Assembly: GCF_019218295.1 (NCBI RefSeq)
Contig: NZ_JAHUZF010000004.1
Coordinates: forward strand, 248,001 to 312,000
DNA from: Maritimibacter sp. DP1N21-5
Lineage (GTDB): Bacteria; Pseudomonadota; Alphaproteobacteria; Rhodobacterales; Rhodobacteraceae
Direction: 5' to 3'
Length of the DNA stretch: 64,000 nucleotides
Made by a program: the position numbers and the translations under genes. The notes under the pieces are model-generated. The model was not told where the DNA came from and did not search any database. It saw only the letters and a list, made by a program, of their open reading frames with translations. Positions 1-8,539 of this stretch are shown one piece after another. How positions within the stretch are numbered: the stretch's first letter is position 1; each line of letters opens with the position of its first letter.

Positions 1-570
1 CAGTTCGTCAAGGCCGGTTATCTCAACGACCACCCCAAAGTGCTCGAGACCTTCGCCGAACGCGTGACCGAGCAGCTTGGCGCGGTGCCGCCGCCCAACT
101 GCGGCACCTGCGGCTACCGCGAGCAGGTTCTGTCGCTGTCGGCAGGCAAACACGTCCACGTGAAACCCGAGGATCGGGCCGGACACCCCGCCTATGCCGA
201 GGTGCCGCCGCCGACCTGCGTCATGTGCAAATACCGGGTCGAGGTGTTGGGTTTCGAAGCCGAAGTCGGCGCGATCCAGGAAAGCCATCACCACCACGTC
301 GAAGGGCAGGGGGCCTCGGCGCCGGGGTCCAACGTCGAGGATTGCCGCTTCTGCACCACCTTCTGCACCGGCGAGTGCCGGCTTCATCTGCACGCCCATG
401 ACCATGGCCACCATGACCATGACCATGATCACGACCACGGGCACCATCGCGACCACCATCACCATCATCATGGTAACGGGCACGATCACGGGCATGACCA
501 CGGCCACCACCACCCGGTCTATCCCCATGCGAAACATCCGCACGGGCCAGAATCGGCGCGTCGCAAATGA
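1..570 (+). CDS. cbiX: Sirohydrochlorin cobaltochelatase CbiX, C-terminal part (5' truncated by window edge)
   Basis: The frame is open from base 1, so the start lies outside the window. This part carries two copies of a PPPxCxxCxYR motif (about residues 28-38 and 66-76), then a Cys cluster (CRFCTTFCTGEC), then a tail rich in His-Asp repeats. Long-form CbiX proteins of the aerobic corrin route carry a similar metal/Fe-S region and His tract after the chelatase domain; the chelatase domain itself is not visible here. Expected role: insertion of Co2+ into sirohydrochlorin in the cytoplasm. The stop overlaps the cobH start (ATGA at 567-570), as at all later junctions of this operon. The assignment rests on the tail and on context; a CobW-type metal chaperone is less likely given the paired CxxC motifs. 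Confidence 0.72.
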   Translation, partial: QFVKAGYLNDHPKVLETFAERVTEQLGAVPPPNCGTCGYREQVLSLSAGKHVHVKPEDRAGHPAYAEVPPPTCVMCKYRVEVLGFEAEVGAIQESHHHHVEGQGASAPGSNVEDCRFCTTFCTGECRLHLHAHDHGHHDHDHDHDHGHHRDHHHHHHGNGHDHGHDHGHHHPVYPHAKHPHGPESARRK

Positions 571-1217
571 CCCGCCCGCCACTTCGCTACACGCGCGACC
601 CTGCCGCGATCTACCGCGAGAGCTTCGCTACCGTGGAGCGTGAGGCGCGGCTGGATCGGTTTCCGGTGGGCATGGCGGCGCTCGCCACGCGGATAATCCA
701 CGCCTGCGGCATGGTCGAGGTAGCCGACCGGCTGTCATTTTCGGATCGCGCCTATGAGGCGGGCCACGATGCCTTGCTCGCCGGTGCGCCGATCCTGTGT
801 GATTGCGAAATGGTCGGCGCGGGGATCATTCGCCGTTACCTGCCGCGCCAGAACGAGGTGATCGTGACGCTGAACGATCCTTCCGTTCCGGACCGTGCGA
901 AGTCCATCGGCAACACGAGGTCCGCAGCCGCGGTCGAGCTTTGGGCGGATCGGCTGCAAGGCGCCGTCGTCGCCATCGGCAACGCACCGACAGCGCTGTT
1001 CCACCTGCTCGAGCTCCTGGACGCCGGCGCGCCGAAACCGGCGGTGATCCTCGGGTTTCCCGTGGGCTTCGTCGGCGCGGCGGAATCCAAGGCCGAGTTG
1101 TCCAACAACCCGCGCGGCTGCGACTTCGTCGCCCTGCGCGGGCGCAGGGGCGGGTCGGCGATCGCCTCGGCCGCCGTCAATGCGCTCGCCGCGGGCCTTC
1201 CGGAGAAACTGCAATGA
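567..1217 (+). CDS. cobH: Precorrin-8X methylmutase
   Basis: 216 aa, the usual CobH/CbiC length. The enzyme moves the C11 methyl group to C12 in precorrin-8X to give hydrogenobyrinate. The N-terminus has the family pattern (DPAAIYRESFATV, then RIIHACGMVEVAD), with the conserved His at about residue 48 that acts as the proton carrier in this family. NNPRGCDFVALRGRRGGS near the C-terminus is also typical. The ATG at 567 overlaps the cbiX stop, and the TGA at 1215 overlaps the ATG of cobL, which points to translational coupling within one cob operon. Confidence 0.95.
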   Translation: MTRPPLRYTRDPAAIYRESFATVEREARLDRFPVGMAALATRIIHACGMVEVADRLSFSDRAYEAGHDALLAGAPILCDCEMVGAGIIRRYLPRQNEVIVTLNDPSVPDRAKSIGNTRSAAAVELWADRLQGAVVAIGNAPTALFHLLELLDAGAPKPAVILGFPVGFVGAAESKAELSNNPRGCDFVALRGRRGGSAIASAAVNALAAGLPEKLQ

Positions 1218-2416
1218 CCCAACCCTGGCTCCATATCGTCGGGATCGGCGAGGACGGCATGGACGGGCTGACCCCCGCCACCCGCGCCGTGGTCGAGGCT
1301 GCCGAGGTGATCATCGGCGGCGACCGTCACCATTCGCTGTCGGATGGTGTGACCGCCGAGCGCGTCTCCTGGCCCTCGCCCTTCGATGCGCTGATCGACA
1401 CGCTTCTCTCTTACCGGGGCAAACGTGTCGTGGTGCTGGCGACCGGGGATCCGCTCTGGTTCTCGGTTGGTGCCCGGATCGGGCGTGGCATTCCTCCCGG
1501 CGAGATCACCTATCACCCGCAGCTTTCGGCCTTCCAACTGGCCTCTGCCCGGATGGGCTGGTCCATGGCCGACCTCGAAACGCTGACCGTCCATGGCCGC
1601 CCGGTCGAGCAGATGATCGCTTTCATCCAGCCCGACGCACGGCTCCTGATCCTGACCACCGGCAGCGAGACGCCGGGGCAGATCGCGCGGTTCCTGACCG
1701 AACGGGGTTTCGGCCGGAGCCCGATGACGGTCTTCGCCAATATGGGCGGCAAGGACGAAGCGCGGTTCGATGGGACGGCGGAAAACTGGAGCCACGAGGT
1801 GCCCGCCTTCAACACGCTCGCGGTCGAGTGCATCGCGGCCCCCAACGCCGCGCTCCTCCCGCGCGTGCCGGGCCTGCCGGACGACCTGTTCCAGCACGAC
1901 GGCACCATGACGAAACGCGAGGTGCGGGCGCTGACCGTGGCGAAGCTTATGCCGATGCGAGGGGCGCTTTTGTGGGACATCGGGACCGGCTGCGGCTCCG
2001 TCGCGGTCGAGTGGATGCGTGCCGCCCGCTATGCCCGCGCCATCGGGATCGAACCTCGAGCCGACCGACGCGCCATGGCGGCTGCCAATGCGCTGGCGCT
2101 TGGCGTGCCGCGACTGGAGATCATCGACGGCATGGTGCCCGCGGCTCTCGAGGGGCTCGAGGCGCCCGATGCGGTCTTCATCGGCGGCGGGTTGTCGGAA
2201 GGCACATACGTATCCGCATGGTCGGCGCTGAAGCCGCTCGGGCGGATGGTTGCAAACGCCGTGACGCTCGAAAGCCAGGCCGTGCTTCTGGAGCTTTACA
2301 AGACTCATGGTGGCGAGTTGATCCAGCTCGGCATCTCGCGCGCTGACGACCTGGGGCCGCGCACCGGGTGGCGGCCGGCTATGCCCGTGATGCAGTGGAG
2401 CCTGATCAAGCGATGA
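1214..2416 (+). CDS. cobL: Precorrin-6Y C5,15-methyltransferase (decarboxylating)
   Basis: 400 aa bifunctional enzyme that methylates C5 and C15 and decarboxylates the C12 acetate. The N-terminal half (to about residue 200) is a CbiE-type tetrapyrrole methyltransferase (HIVGIGEDGMDGL, ATGDPLWF). The C-terminal half (from about 220) is a CbiT-type SAM methyltransferase (LLWDIGTGCGSVAVEW; VFIGGGLSEG). The ATG at 1214 overlaps the cobH stop, and its own stop overlaps the cobI start. A longer upstream in-frame extension exists but would run through cobH, so the coupled ATG is preferred. Confidence 0.95.
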   Translation: MTQPWLHIVGIGEDGMDGLTPATRAVVEAAEVIIGGDRHHSLSDGVTAERVSWPSPFDALIDTLLSYRGKRVVVLATGDPLWFSVGARIGRGIPPGEITYHPQLSAFQLASARMGWSMADLETLTVHGRPVEQMIAFIQPDARLLILTTGSETPGQIARFLTERGFGRSPMTVFANMGGKDEARFDGTAENWSHEVPAFNTLAVECIAAPNAALLPRVPGLPDDLFQHDGTMTKREVRALTVAKLMPMRGALLWDIGTGCGSVAVEWMRAARYARAIGIEPRADRRAMAAANALALGVPRLEIIDGMVPAALEGLEAPDAVFIGGGLSEGTYVSAWSALKPLGRMVANAVTLESQAVLLELYKTHGGELIQLGISRADDLGPRTGWRPAMPVMQWSLIKR

Positions 2417-3114
2417 GCGGAACCCTGATCGGTGTGGGCCTTGGTCCGGGCGACCCGGACCTGATGACGCTGGCCGCGGTGCGGGCCATCGCTACGGCCC
2501 CCGTCGTCGCCTATCCGGCGCTGCCCGACACGCCAAGCCTTGCCCGCTCCATCGCCGCCGAACATATCGCGGCGGGGGCGCATGAGATCGTGATCGAGGT
2601 CCCGATGACCAAGGCGCGCGAACCGGCACAGGCGGCCTATGACCTTGGAGCGGAACGGATTTCTGCGGCACTGTCCAGCGGGGCGGACGTCGCGGTCCTC
2701 TGCGAAGGGGACCCTCTGTTCTACGGGTCCTTCATGTATCTGCACGCGCGTCTCGCCCGTCGGTTTCCGACCCGGATCATCCCAGGTGTCACTTCGGTCT
2801 CGGCCGCTTCGGCACGAGCGGCACGGCCCCTCGCGGCACGCAACGAGGTGCTGACCGTCATCCCCGGCCCGCTTCCGTCCGACGAAATCGGGGCGCGGAT
2901 CGAGGCGGCCAGTTCGGTCGCCATCATGAAGGTGGGCCGCCATCTTGGGCGCATCCGTGATGTGCTGACCACACTCGGACTGGCCGAAAGCGCCACCTAT
3001 GTCGAGCGCGCGACGCTGGCCGAAGAACGTATCCTGCCCTTGTCGGAGGCGCCCGATCCGGCCCCCTATTTTTCGATGATCTTAGTGACGAAAGGTGCCG
3101 ACCCATGGCTGTGA
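2413..3114 (+). CDS. cobI: Precorrin-2 C20-methyltransferase
   Basis: 233 aa, typical of CobI/CbiL. It transfers a methyl group from SAM to C20 of precorrin-2. The glycine-rich SAM loop GVGLGPGDPDLMTL starts at about residue 6, and the second family motif (CEGDPLFYGSFMY) and IPGVTSVSAASA follow in the right order. The ATG at 2413 overlaps the cobL stop. The 3' end overlaps the next gene by 10 bases. Fourth gene of the cob operon. Confidence 0.94.
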   Translation: MSGTLIGVGLGPGDPDLMTLAAVRAIATAPVVAYPALPDTPSLARSIAAEHIAAGAHEIVIEVPMTKAREPAQAAYDLGAERISAALSSGADVAVLCEGDPLFYGSFMYLHARLARRFPTRIIPGVTSVSAASARAARPLAARNEVLTVIPGPLPSDEIGARIEAASSVAIMKVGRHLGRIRDVLTTLGLAESATYVERATLAEERILPLSEAPDPAPYFSMILVTKGADPWL

Positions 3115-4943
3115 CCCCCGTCGTGCTCTGTCTCAACCGGTCGGGTGAAGCGACGGCGCACCGTGTCGCCGTGGCGCTCGGTGCCACCATTCATGGCCGT
3201 ATGGATCGTGTGGAGAGGGCCGATGTGTTCTTCGCCAATGCGCTCGATCATGCGCGCGATCTGTTCGCCGCCGGGACGCCGGTCGTTGGTGTCTGTGCCT
3301 CTGGCATCCTGATCCGCGCCGTGGCGCCGCTCCTTTCCGACAAGCGGAGTGAGCCACCCGTTCTGTCCGTCTCGGACGACGGATCGGTGGTCATTCCGCT
3401 TCTGGGGGGACACCGGGGTGCGAACCGGCTCGCAACCGAAATCGCTGCCGCATTGGGTGCCAAAGCCGCCGTCACCACGGCAGGCGACATTGCCATCGGC
3501 GCGGCGCTCGACGTGCCGCCGCCGGGCTACCGCCTGGCGAACCCGGAGGACGCCAAGGGTGCCATGGCCGCGCTTCTGTCCGGGTCGGGCGTGAGCGTCA
3601 TTGGCGACAACATCTTCGGGCTCGAGGACACGGACGGCGGGGTGGAACTTGCCGTGACCGAGACGTCGCTTGACGGGTCGGAAGCACGGCTCGTCTATCA
3701 TCCGCAGGTCTTCACCCTGGGTGTCGGCTGTGCCCGCAATTGCCCGCCGGAGGAGCTTTGGGATCTGGTCCTGTCCACGCTGGCGGACGCCGGAATTGCT
3801 CCCGGTGCCATCGCCGCGGTGGGCACCATCGACCTCAAGGCCGATGAACCGGCGATCCTGTCGCTCGCCGCCCGTCTGGGCGTTCCGCTGCGGCTCTTCC
3901 CAGCCGCCGAACTGGAGGCCCAGACCGGGCGCAGCGCGAACCCGTCAGAGGTGGTCTTTGCCGAGGTCGGTACCCACGGCGTGAGCGAGAACGCCGCCCT
4001 GTGCCTTGCGGGCGAGGCGGGCCAGTTCGCGGCAACAAAGCGCAAGACGGCCAATGCCACCTGCGCCCTTGTTCGGGCGCCAGCGCCGATCACCACCCTC
4101 GCGGGCCGGCCCCGTGGACGTCTGTCGATCGTCGGCATCGGTCCGGGTCAATCGACCTGGCGCACGCCGGAAGTTTCGCGTCTGGTGGCCGATGCCGAGG
4201 AGCTTGTGGGGTATGGGCTTTACATCGACCTGCTCGGCCCGCTCGCGGCGGGCAAGGCGCGGTCGGACTTCCCGCTTGGCGGGGAAGAGGACCGGTGCCG
4301 CTATGCGCTGGAGCAGGCCGGGCTGGGCAAGAACGTCGCGCTCGTCTGTTCCGGGGATGCCGGGATCTATGCCATGGGCGCGCTGGTGTTCGAGTTGCTC
4401 GACCGGGCGCCCGATTTCGGGGGTGTCAGCGATGCCGCACGGCGCGTCGAGGTCGTCTGTTCGCCTGGCGTCTCCGCGCTTCAGGGTGCCGCAGCGCGCG
4501 CCGGTGCGCCGCTCGGCCATGACTTCTGCACGATCTCGCTCTCTGACCTGCTGACACCCCGCGACGACATCATCCGACGGCTGAACGCGGCCGCCGAGGG
4601 CGATTTCGTCATCGCTTTCTACAACCCCGTGTCGCGCACCCGCCGCACGCTTCTGGCCGAGGCGCGAGACATCCTGCTAAGGCACCGGCCGGCCGATACG
4701 CCTGTCCTGCTCGCTTCCAACCTTGGCCGTCCGCAGGAAAGCATACGCTACCGTATTCTCTGCGACCTCGAGGTGGACGAGGTCGATATGCTGACCGTGG
4801 TGCTCGTCGGGTCGTCCAATACCCGGCTCGCGCAGCTTGGCGAAGGGCCGCGCATGTTCACCCCGCGTGGCTATGCGCGGCGAATCGATGGCGATCTCAA
4901 GGACGTGGGCAACCGGCATCTGGAAGAGGAGAAGGCGCAGTGA
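3105..4943 (+). CDS. cobJ: CbiG-CobJ fusion: cobalt-precorrin-5A hydrolase-like domain plus precorrin-3B C17-methyltransferase
   Basis: 612 aa with two enzymes in one chain. Residues about 1-330 are CbiG-like: an N-terminal part with GVCASGILIRAVAPLL and LLGGHRGAN, then a CobE/CbiG C-terminal part (LGVGCARNCPPEELW, GTIDLKADE). From about residue 338 a full CobJ methyltransferase follows (LSIVGIGPG, VALVCSGDAGIYAMG, FYNPVSRTR, NLGRPQE). CobJ methylates C17 with ring contraction; CbiG opens the lactone and releases acetaldehyde in the cobalt-early pathway. No CobG or CobF is present in the window, so the CbiG half may supply the deacylation. The fusion is known from some Rhodobacterales; its exact chemistry here is inferred. 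Confidence 0.9.
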   Translation: MAVTPVVLCLNRSGEATAHRVAVALGATIHGRMDRVERADVFFANALDHARDLFAAGTPVVGVCASGILIRAVAPLLSDKRSEPPVLSVSDDGSVVIPLLGGHRGANRLATEIAAALGAKAAVTTAGDIAIGAALDVPPPGYRLANPEDAKGAMAALLSGSGVSVIGDNIFGLEDTDGGVELAVTETSLDGSEARLVYHPQVFTLGVGCARNCPPEELWDLVLSTLADAGIAPGAIAAVGTIDLKADEPAILSLAARLGVPLRLFPAAELEAQTGRSANPSEVVFAEVGTHGVSENAALCLAGEAGQFAATKRKTANATCALVRAPAPITTLAGRPRGRLSIVGIGPGQSTWRTPEVSRLVADAEELVGYGLYIDLLGPLAAGKARSDFPLGGEEDRCRYALEQAGLGKNVALVCSGDAGIYAMGALVFELLDRAPDFGGVSDAARRVEVVCSPGVSALQGAAARAGAPLGHDFCTISLSDLLTPRDDIIRRLNAAAEGDFVIAFYNPVSRTRRTLLAEARDILLRHRPADTPVLLASNLGRPQESIRYRILCDLEVDEVDMLTVVLVGSSNTRLAQLGEGPRMFTPRGYARRIDGDLKDVGNRHLEEEKAQ

Positions 4944-5731
4944 CCGTCTATTTCATCGGTGCGGGTCCGGGTGACCCAGAGCTTCTGACGCTCAAGGCGC
5001 AGCGCCTGATCGCGGCCTGTCCTGTCTGTCTTTATGCTGGCTCACTCGTGCCGCCCGAGGTCGTCGCCGGTGCGCCGGACGGGGCGCGGGTGATGGACAC
5101 GGCACCGATGACTCTCGACGACACGCATGCCGAAATCCTTGCCGCACACCGGCGCGGCGAGGACGTGGCGCGGGTCCATTCGGGTGACCCGTCCCTCTAC
5201 GGGGCCATCGCCGAACAGATCCGCCGGTTGCGTGCCGACGATATCCCCTATCAGATCGTGCCGGGCGTGCCCGCCTATGCTGCGGCTGCGGCGGCGCTGG
5301 GACAGGAACTGACCATCCCGGAGATTGCGCAAAGCATTGTCCTGACACGGGTTTCGATGCAATCGACGGCGATGCCCGAGGGCGAGACGCTGGAGAATTT
5401 TGCCCGGACTGGCGCGACGCTCGCCATCCACCTGGGCGTGCGCAACATGCGGGAAATCGAGCGTGTGCTGACGCCACATTACGGTGCGGATTGTCCCGTG
5501 GTGGTCGCCTATCGCGTGGGTTGGCCGGACGAGATGCTCATTCGCGGCACGCTCTCGGACATCCGGTTGAAGGTCCGTGCCGAGAAGATCACGCGCACCG
5601 CTCTTATCCTCGTGGGCCCCGCGCTGGGCACGATCCGTGACTTCAAGGACTCGGCACTTTACGACCCGGAAAGGCCCCATGTGCTGCGCCCCGTGGTCGG
5701 TGTGACATTGGTCGAAGAGCACAATACCTGA
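4940..5731 (+). CDS. cobM: Precorrin-4 C11-methyltransferase
   Basis: 263 aa. It methylates C11 of precorrin-4. The SAM motif GAGPGDPELLTLKA is at residues 7-20, and HSGDPSLYGAI and VPGVPAYAAAAAALG are diagnostic of CobM/CbiF. The start is GTG at 4940, overlapping the upstream TGA (GTGA). Last gene of the visible cob operon. The corrin genes cobK, cobB and cobN are not in the window. A weak stem-loop follows at 5733-5764. Confidence 0.94.
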   Translation: MTVYFIGAGPGDPELLTLKAQRLIAACPVCLYAGSLVPPEVVAGAPDGARVMDTAPMTLDDTHAEILAAHRRGEDVARVHSGDPSLYGAIAEQIRRLRADDIPYQIVPGVPAYAAAAAALGQELTIPEIAQSIVLTRVSMQSTAMPEGETLENFARTGATLAIHLGVRNMREIERVLTPHYGADCPVVVAYRVGWPDEMLIRGTLSDIRLKVRAEKITRTALILVGPALGTIRDFKDSALYDPERPHVLRPVVGVTLVEEHNT

Positions 5732-5732
5732 G

Positions 5733-5764
5733 CCACAGGTTCAGGATATGGAAATGAACCGTGG
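5733..5764 (+). terminator. Weak stem-loop after cobM
   Basis: CCACAGGTTC (5733-5742) can pair with GAACCGTGG (5756-5764) with one bulge. Only a broken T tract follows, so it may be a poor terminator or simply mark the end of the operon. Confidence 0.35.
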
Positions 5765-5842
5765 AACCTTTCAACGAACTTTTCTGTTAACCTGAGATTA
5801 ATCGTGGTGTTACCATGATTTAGGGGAGTAACGGAGGGTGTC

Positions 5843-6193
5843 ATGGACGTTGTTCGTGATGAGTTGTTGCAAGGGCTCGACGCCGCGCGTGTGCGGCAGA
5901 AACGCCGGTCGTCGCGGCTGAAGGTCGCCGTGGGCGAAACGATGTTTCCCGTGCTGGAGTTTCGCGAGGGTGGCTTTGCTCTCGCGCAGGAAGACGCGCC
6001 GAAGTTGCGCGGGCTGGTCGACCTCTACGCCGGGGACAACCATCTCTACCAATGCCTGATCGTGGCCTCGGAAGAGGATGGGCCGCTCATGCGCTATGAG
6101 TTCAAACGTGCGACGGCCGCCTCGGACCGCGCGCCACTCGATTTCGCGCGCGACCCGGATGCGCCCGTCGGGCTGATCGAAGGCCCGCGCTAG
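5843..6193 (+). CDS. Conserved-looking hypothetical protein, 116 aa
   Basis: I do not recognise the family. The start is fixed by a strong ribosome site (ACGGAGGG, 6-8 bases before the ATG). The protein has a basic N-terminus (KRRSSRLKVAV), then a hydrophilic domain with predicted beta-type stretches (GGFALA, HLYQCLIVAS), reminiscent in size of small PilZ-like or RNA-binding folds, but no signature residues support that. No signal peptide or membrane segment. It stands alone: cobM ends 110 bases upstream and the next gene is convergent. Codon use matches its neighbours, so it is probably real. Confidence 0.7.
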   Translation: MDVVRDELLQGLDAARVRQKRRSSRLKVAVGETMFPVLEFREGGFALAQEDAPKLRGLVDLYAGDNHLYQCLIVASEEDGPLMRYEFKRATAASDRAPLDFARDPDAPVGLIEGPR

Positions 6194-6224
6194 ACGGGTC
6201 GTCTAGTCGGTTCAGCCAGCCGGG

Positions 6225-7397
6225 TCACTGCAGGTCCGAAAAGGCCGCCTGTACCCGTTCCACGGCCTCCACCACCAGCGAACGCTGGGTTGCGAAGTTG
6301 AACCGGAGAAAGCTCTCGCCGCCCGTGCCGAAGGTCGCGCCATGGTTCACCGCGATCCCCGCGCCTTCGACGCGACGCGTGAATTCGGACGGCTCCATCC
6401 CGGTGCCGGCGAAGTCTACCCAGCCAAGGTAGGTCGCTTCCAGCGGCATCGACCGCACGCCGGGGATCGCATTCAACCCCTGATCCAGCAGACGGCGGTT
6501 TCCATCGAGGTAATTGACCAGCGCATCGACCCATTCCGCGCCCTCGGGGGAATAGGCGGCCTCCGCCATGATCATTCCGAAGCTGTTGGGCGAAATGCCA
6601 AGCGCCATCATCCGCGCGGCAAAGGCGGCGCGCAGCCTGTCGTCTGGAATGATCACGTTACCGGAATGGGTGCCCGCGATGTTGAAGGTCTTCGTGGTGG
6701 CGGTCATCATCACCAGCCGATCCTCGATGTCAGGGAGGGTCGCCATCGGGATATGGCTCGCGCCGGGGAAGACGAGGTCGTGATGCACCTCGTCCGAAAT
6801 CAGGACGAGGTCATGGCGGCGGGCGAAATCGGCGATCGCCTCAAGCTCGGCCTGCGTCCAGACGCGCCCGCCCGGATTATGCGGCGAGCAGAGGGTAAGG
6901 ATCTTTTCGTTCCCGGTCATCTGCGCGTCCCATGCGGCGATGTCGAGCTCGTACCGCCCGTCGACCAGCGCGAGGGGGCATTCGACGAGCTCGCGCCCCG
7001 CGGCCCGGATGACACGGTGGAATGCATGGTAGACGGGCGTCATCAGGATCACGCCGTCGCCGGGTTTGGAGAAGGCATCGAGGCAAAGCGCGTAGCCGTT
7101 CACCAGCCCGTGGGTCGTGAAGATCGCATCGGGGTTCACGGTCCAGCCATGGCGGCTGTCCATCCACCAGCAGATCGCAGCGAGATAGCCGGCATCGTCG
7201 CCGTAGTAGCCATAGATCCCGGGCTCCATCATGCCTTTCAGTGCACGCTGGATCGGGGGCGCTGCCGGGAAATCCATATCGGCCACCCACATGGAAATAC
7301 CGGTCTCGGGCGACACGCCATAGAGCGCTTCCATCTTGTCCCACTTGGCGGAATGGGTGCCGACGCGGTTGTGGACGGTGTCGAAATCGTAACTCAT
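6225..7397 (-). CDS. patB: PatB/MalY-type PLP-dependent cystathionine beta-lyase/aminotransferase
   Basis: 390 aa fold-type I PLP enzyme. Family marks: WVADMDFPAAPPI near the N-terminus (MalY/PatB hallmark), SPHNPGGRVW, ISDEVHHDL with the PLP-binding Asp, and TKTFNIAGTHSGN with the PLP lysine. These enzymes cleave C-S bonds of cystathionine and other cysteine conjugates. The ATG at 7397 is chosen because AGGAGG precedes it by 5 bases; an upstream in-frame start adds only eight poorly conserved residues. Divergent from def, 91 bases apart. Confidence 0.88.
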   Translation of the reverse strand: MSYDFDTVHNRVGTHSAKWDKMEALYGVSPETGISMWVADMDFPAAPPIQRALKGMMEPGIYGYYGDDAGYLAAICWWMDSRHGWTVNPDAIFTTHGLVNGYALCLDAFSKPGDGVILMTPVYHAFHRVIRAAGRELVECPLALVDGRYELDIAAWDAQMTGNEKILTLCSPHNPGGRVWTQAELEAIADFARRHDLVLISDEVHHDLVFPGASHIPMATLPDIEDRLVMMTATTKTFNIAGTHSGNVIIPDDRLRAAFAARMMALGISPNSFGMIMAEAAYSPEGAEWVDALVNYLDGNRRLLDQGLNAIPGVRSMPLEATYLGWVDFAGTGMEPSEFTRRVEGAGIAVNHGATFGTGGESFLRFNFATQRSLVVEAVERVQAAFSDLQ

Positions 7398-7488
7398 GGG
7401 GCCTCCTGATCGTCGGGCCAAGCTACGCCAGTGGGCTCCGGGCGCAAGGGGCGTTGCGCAAGCCGCGCGGCTGTCCTATCTGATTGCC

Positions 7489-8010
7489 ATGTCGATCAAG
7501 CCTATTCTCATTCACCCCGATCCACGCCTGAAGAAGGTGTGCGACGCCGTGCCTGATGTCTCGGACGAGCTGCGCAAGCTTGCCGATGACATGCTCGACA
7601 CGATGTATGACGCGCCGGGCATCGGACTTGCTGCGCCGCAGGTCGGTGTGCTGCAACGGGTGATCGTGATGGACTGTGTCAAGGACGATGCGGAACCCCC
7701 GCGCCCGATGGTGATGTTCAACCCCGAGGTGCTCTTGTCGTCAGACGATACCAGCGTCTATGAGGAAGGCTGCCTGTCGATCCCCGAGCAATACGCGGAG
7801 GTGACGCGTCCCGCCGAAGTGCGTGTGAAATGGCTCGACCGGGACGGCAACGAAAAAGAGCAGGACTTCGAGGGGCTCTGGGCCACCTGCGTCCAACACG
7901 AGATCGACCACCTCAATGGCAAGCTCTTCATCGACTATCTCTCGCCCATGAAACGGCAGATGATGACCCGCAAGTCGGCCAAGATGAAACGCGAACAGGC
8001 GCGCGCCTGA
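7489..8010 (+). CDS. def: Peptide deformylase
   Basis: 173 aa. It removes the formyl group from N-terminal formylmethionine of new proteins. All three catalytic motifs are intact: GIGLAAPQ (about 44-51), EGCLS with the metal-binding Cys (about 93-97), and QHEIDHLNG with two His ligands and the general-base Glu (about 136-144). The start at ATG 7489 gives the standard N-terminus; a longer frame begins upstream but runs into the patB promoter region. Followed by a deformylase-like gene and fmt, the usual pairing of formylation and deformylation functions. Confidence 0.96.
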   Translation: MSIKPILIHPDPRLKKVCDAVPDVSDELRKLADDMLDTMYDAPGIGLAAPQVGVLQRVIVMDCVKDDAEPPRPMVMFNPEVLLSSDDTSVYEEGCLSIPEQYAEVTRPAEVRVKWLDRDGNEKEQDFEGLWATCVQHEIDHLNGKLFIDYLSPMKRQMMTRKSAKMKREQARA

Positions 8011-8038
8011 GCCCTACGTCCTGAAATCCGAGGTGCCC

Positions 8039-8539
8039 ATGGCCGCCCACCGCCCCTTTGTCATGTATCCGGACAAACGGCTGCGCACGCCCGCAGCGCC
8101 GGTCGACACGATCGACGACGACGTGCGCGCGATCTGGGACGAGATGATCCGTGCCATGGACGCGATGCCAGGTGTCGGTCTTGCCGCCGTGCAGCTTGGT
8201 ATCATGCGCCGCCTTGCCGTGGTGGACGCGAGCGAAACTCGCGGGCAGGCCGTGCGCATGGCCAATCCCGAGGTGCTTCACGCCAGTGTGCAGATGCGCG
8301 ATCATGACGAGGGCTCACCCAACCTGCCCGGCGTCTGGGCCACGATCTCGCGCCCTCGTGCGGTCAGGGTGCGGTTCCTCAACGCTCAAAGCGAGGTCGA
8401 GGAGCGGGATTTCGTCGGTCTCTGGGCGACGAGCGTGCAGCACCAGATCGACCACCTCAATGGCAAGATGTATTTTGATCATCTGTCCAAGCTGAAGCGC
8501 GACCGTCTGGTGGCCAAGGCACGGAAGGCAACGCGGTGA
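8039..8539 (+). CDS. Peptide deformylase-like protein lacking catalytic residues
   Basis: 166 aa, same fold and length as def. The three signature motifs are altered: GVGLAAVQ (Pro to Val), EGSPN where EGCLS is expected (metal-ligand Cys to Ser), and QHQIDHLNG where QHEIDH is expected (catalytic Glu to Gln). Both His ligands remain. The protein is therefore very unlikely to be an active deformylase, yet the frame is clean and well conserved. It lies 28 bases after def and overlaps fmt (GTGA at 8536-8539). Role unknown: a regulator, partner subunit or formyl-peptide binder are possible (inference). A GTG six bases upstream is an alternative start. Confidence 0.87.
   Translation: MAAHRPFVMYPDKRLRTPAAPVDTIDDDVRAIWDEMIRAMDAMPGVGLAAVQLGIMRRLAVVDASETRGQAVRMANPEVLHASVQMRDHDEGSPNLPGVWATISRPRAVRVRFLNAQSEVEERDFVGLWATSVQHQIDHLNGKMYFDHLSKLKRDRLVAKARKATR

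Noticed and set aside
394..520. Tandem CAY/GAY repeats that could look like a small repeat array
   Set aside because: They are codons of the His-Asp tail of CbiX in a continuous frame, not an array with spacers; the same holds for the end of ureE (53385-53480).
5732..5842. Cobalamin riboswitch near the cob operon
   Set aside because: No B12-box-like string was seen here or before the other genes; the operon's own leader is outside the window.
8039..8539. Deformylase-like gene as pseudogene
   Set aside because: The frame is intact, of full length, with good codon use and tight coupling to fmt; only the catalytic residues are changed.
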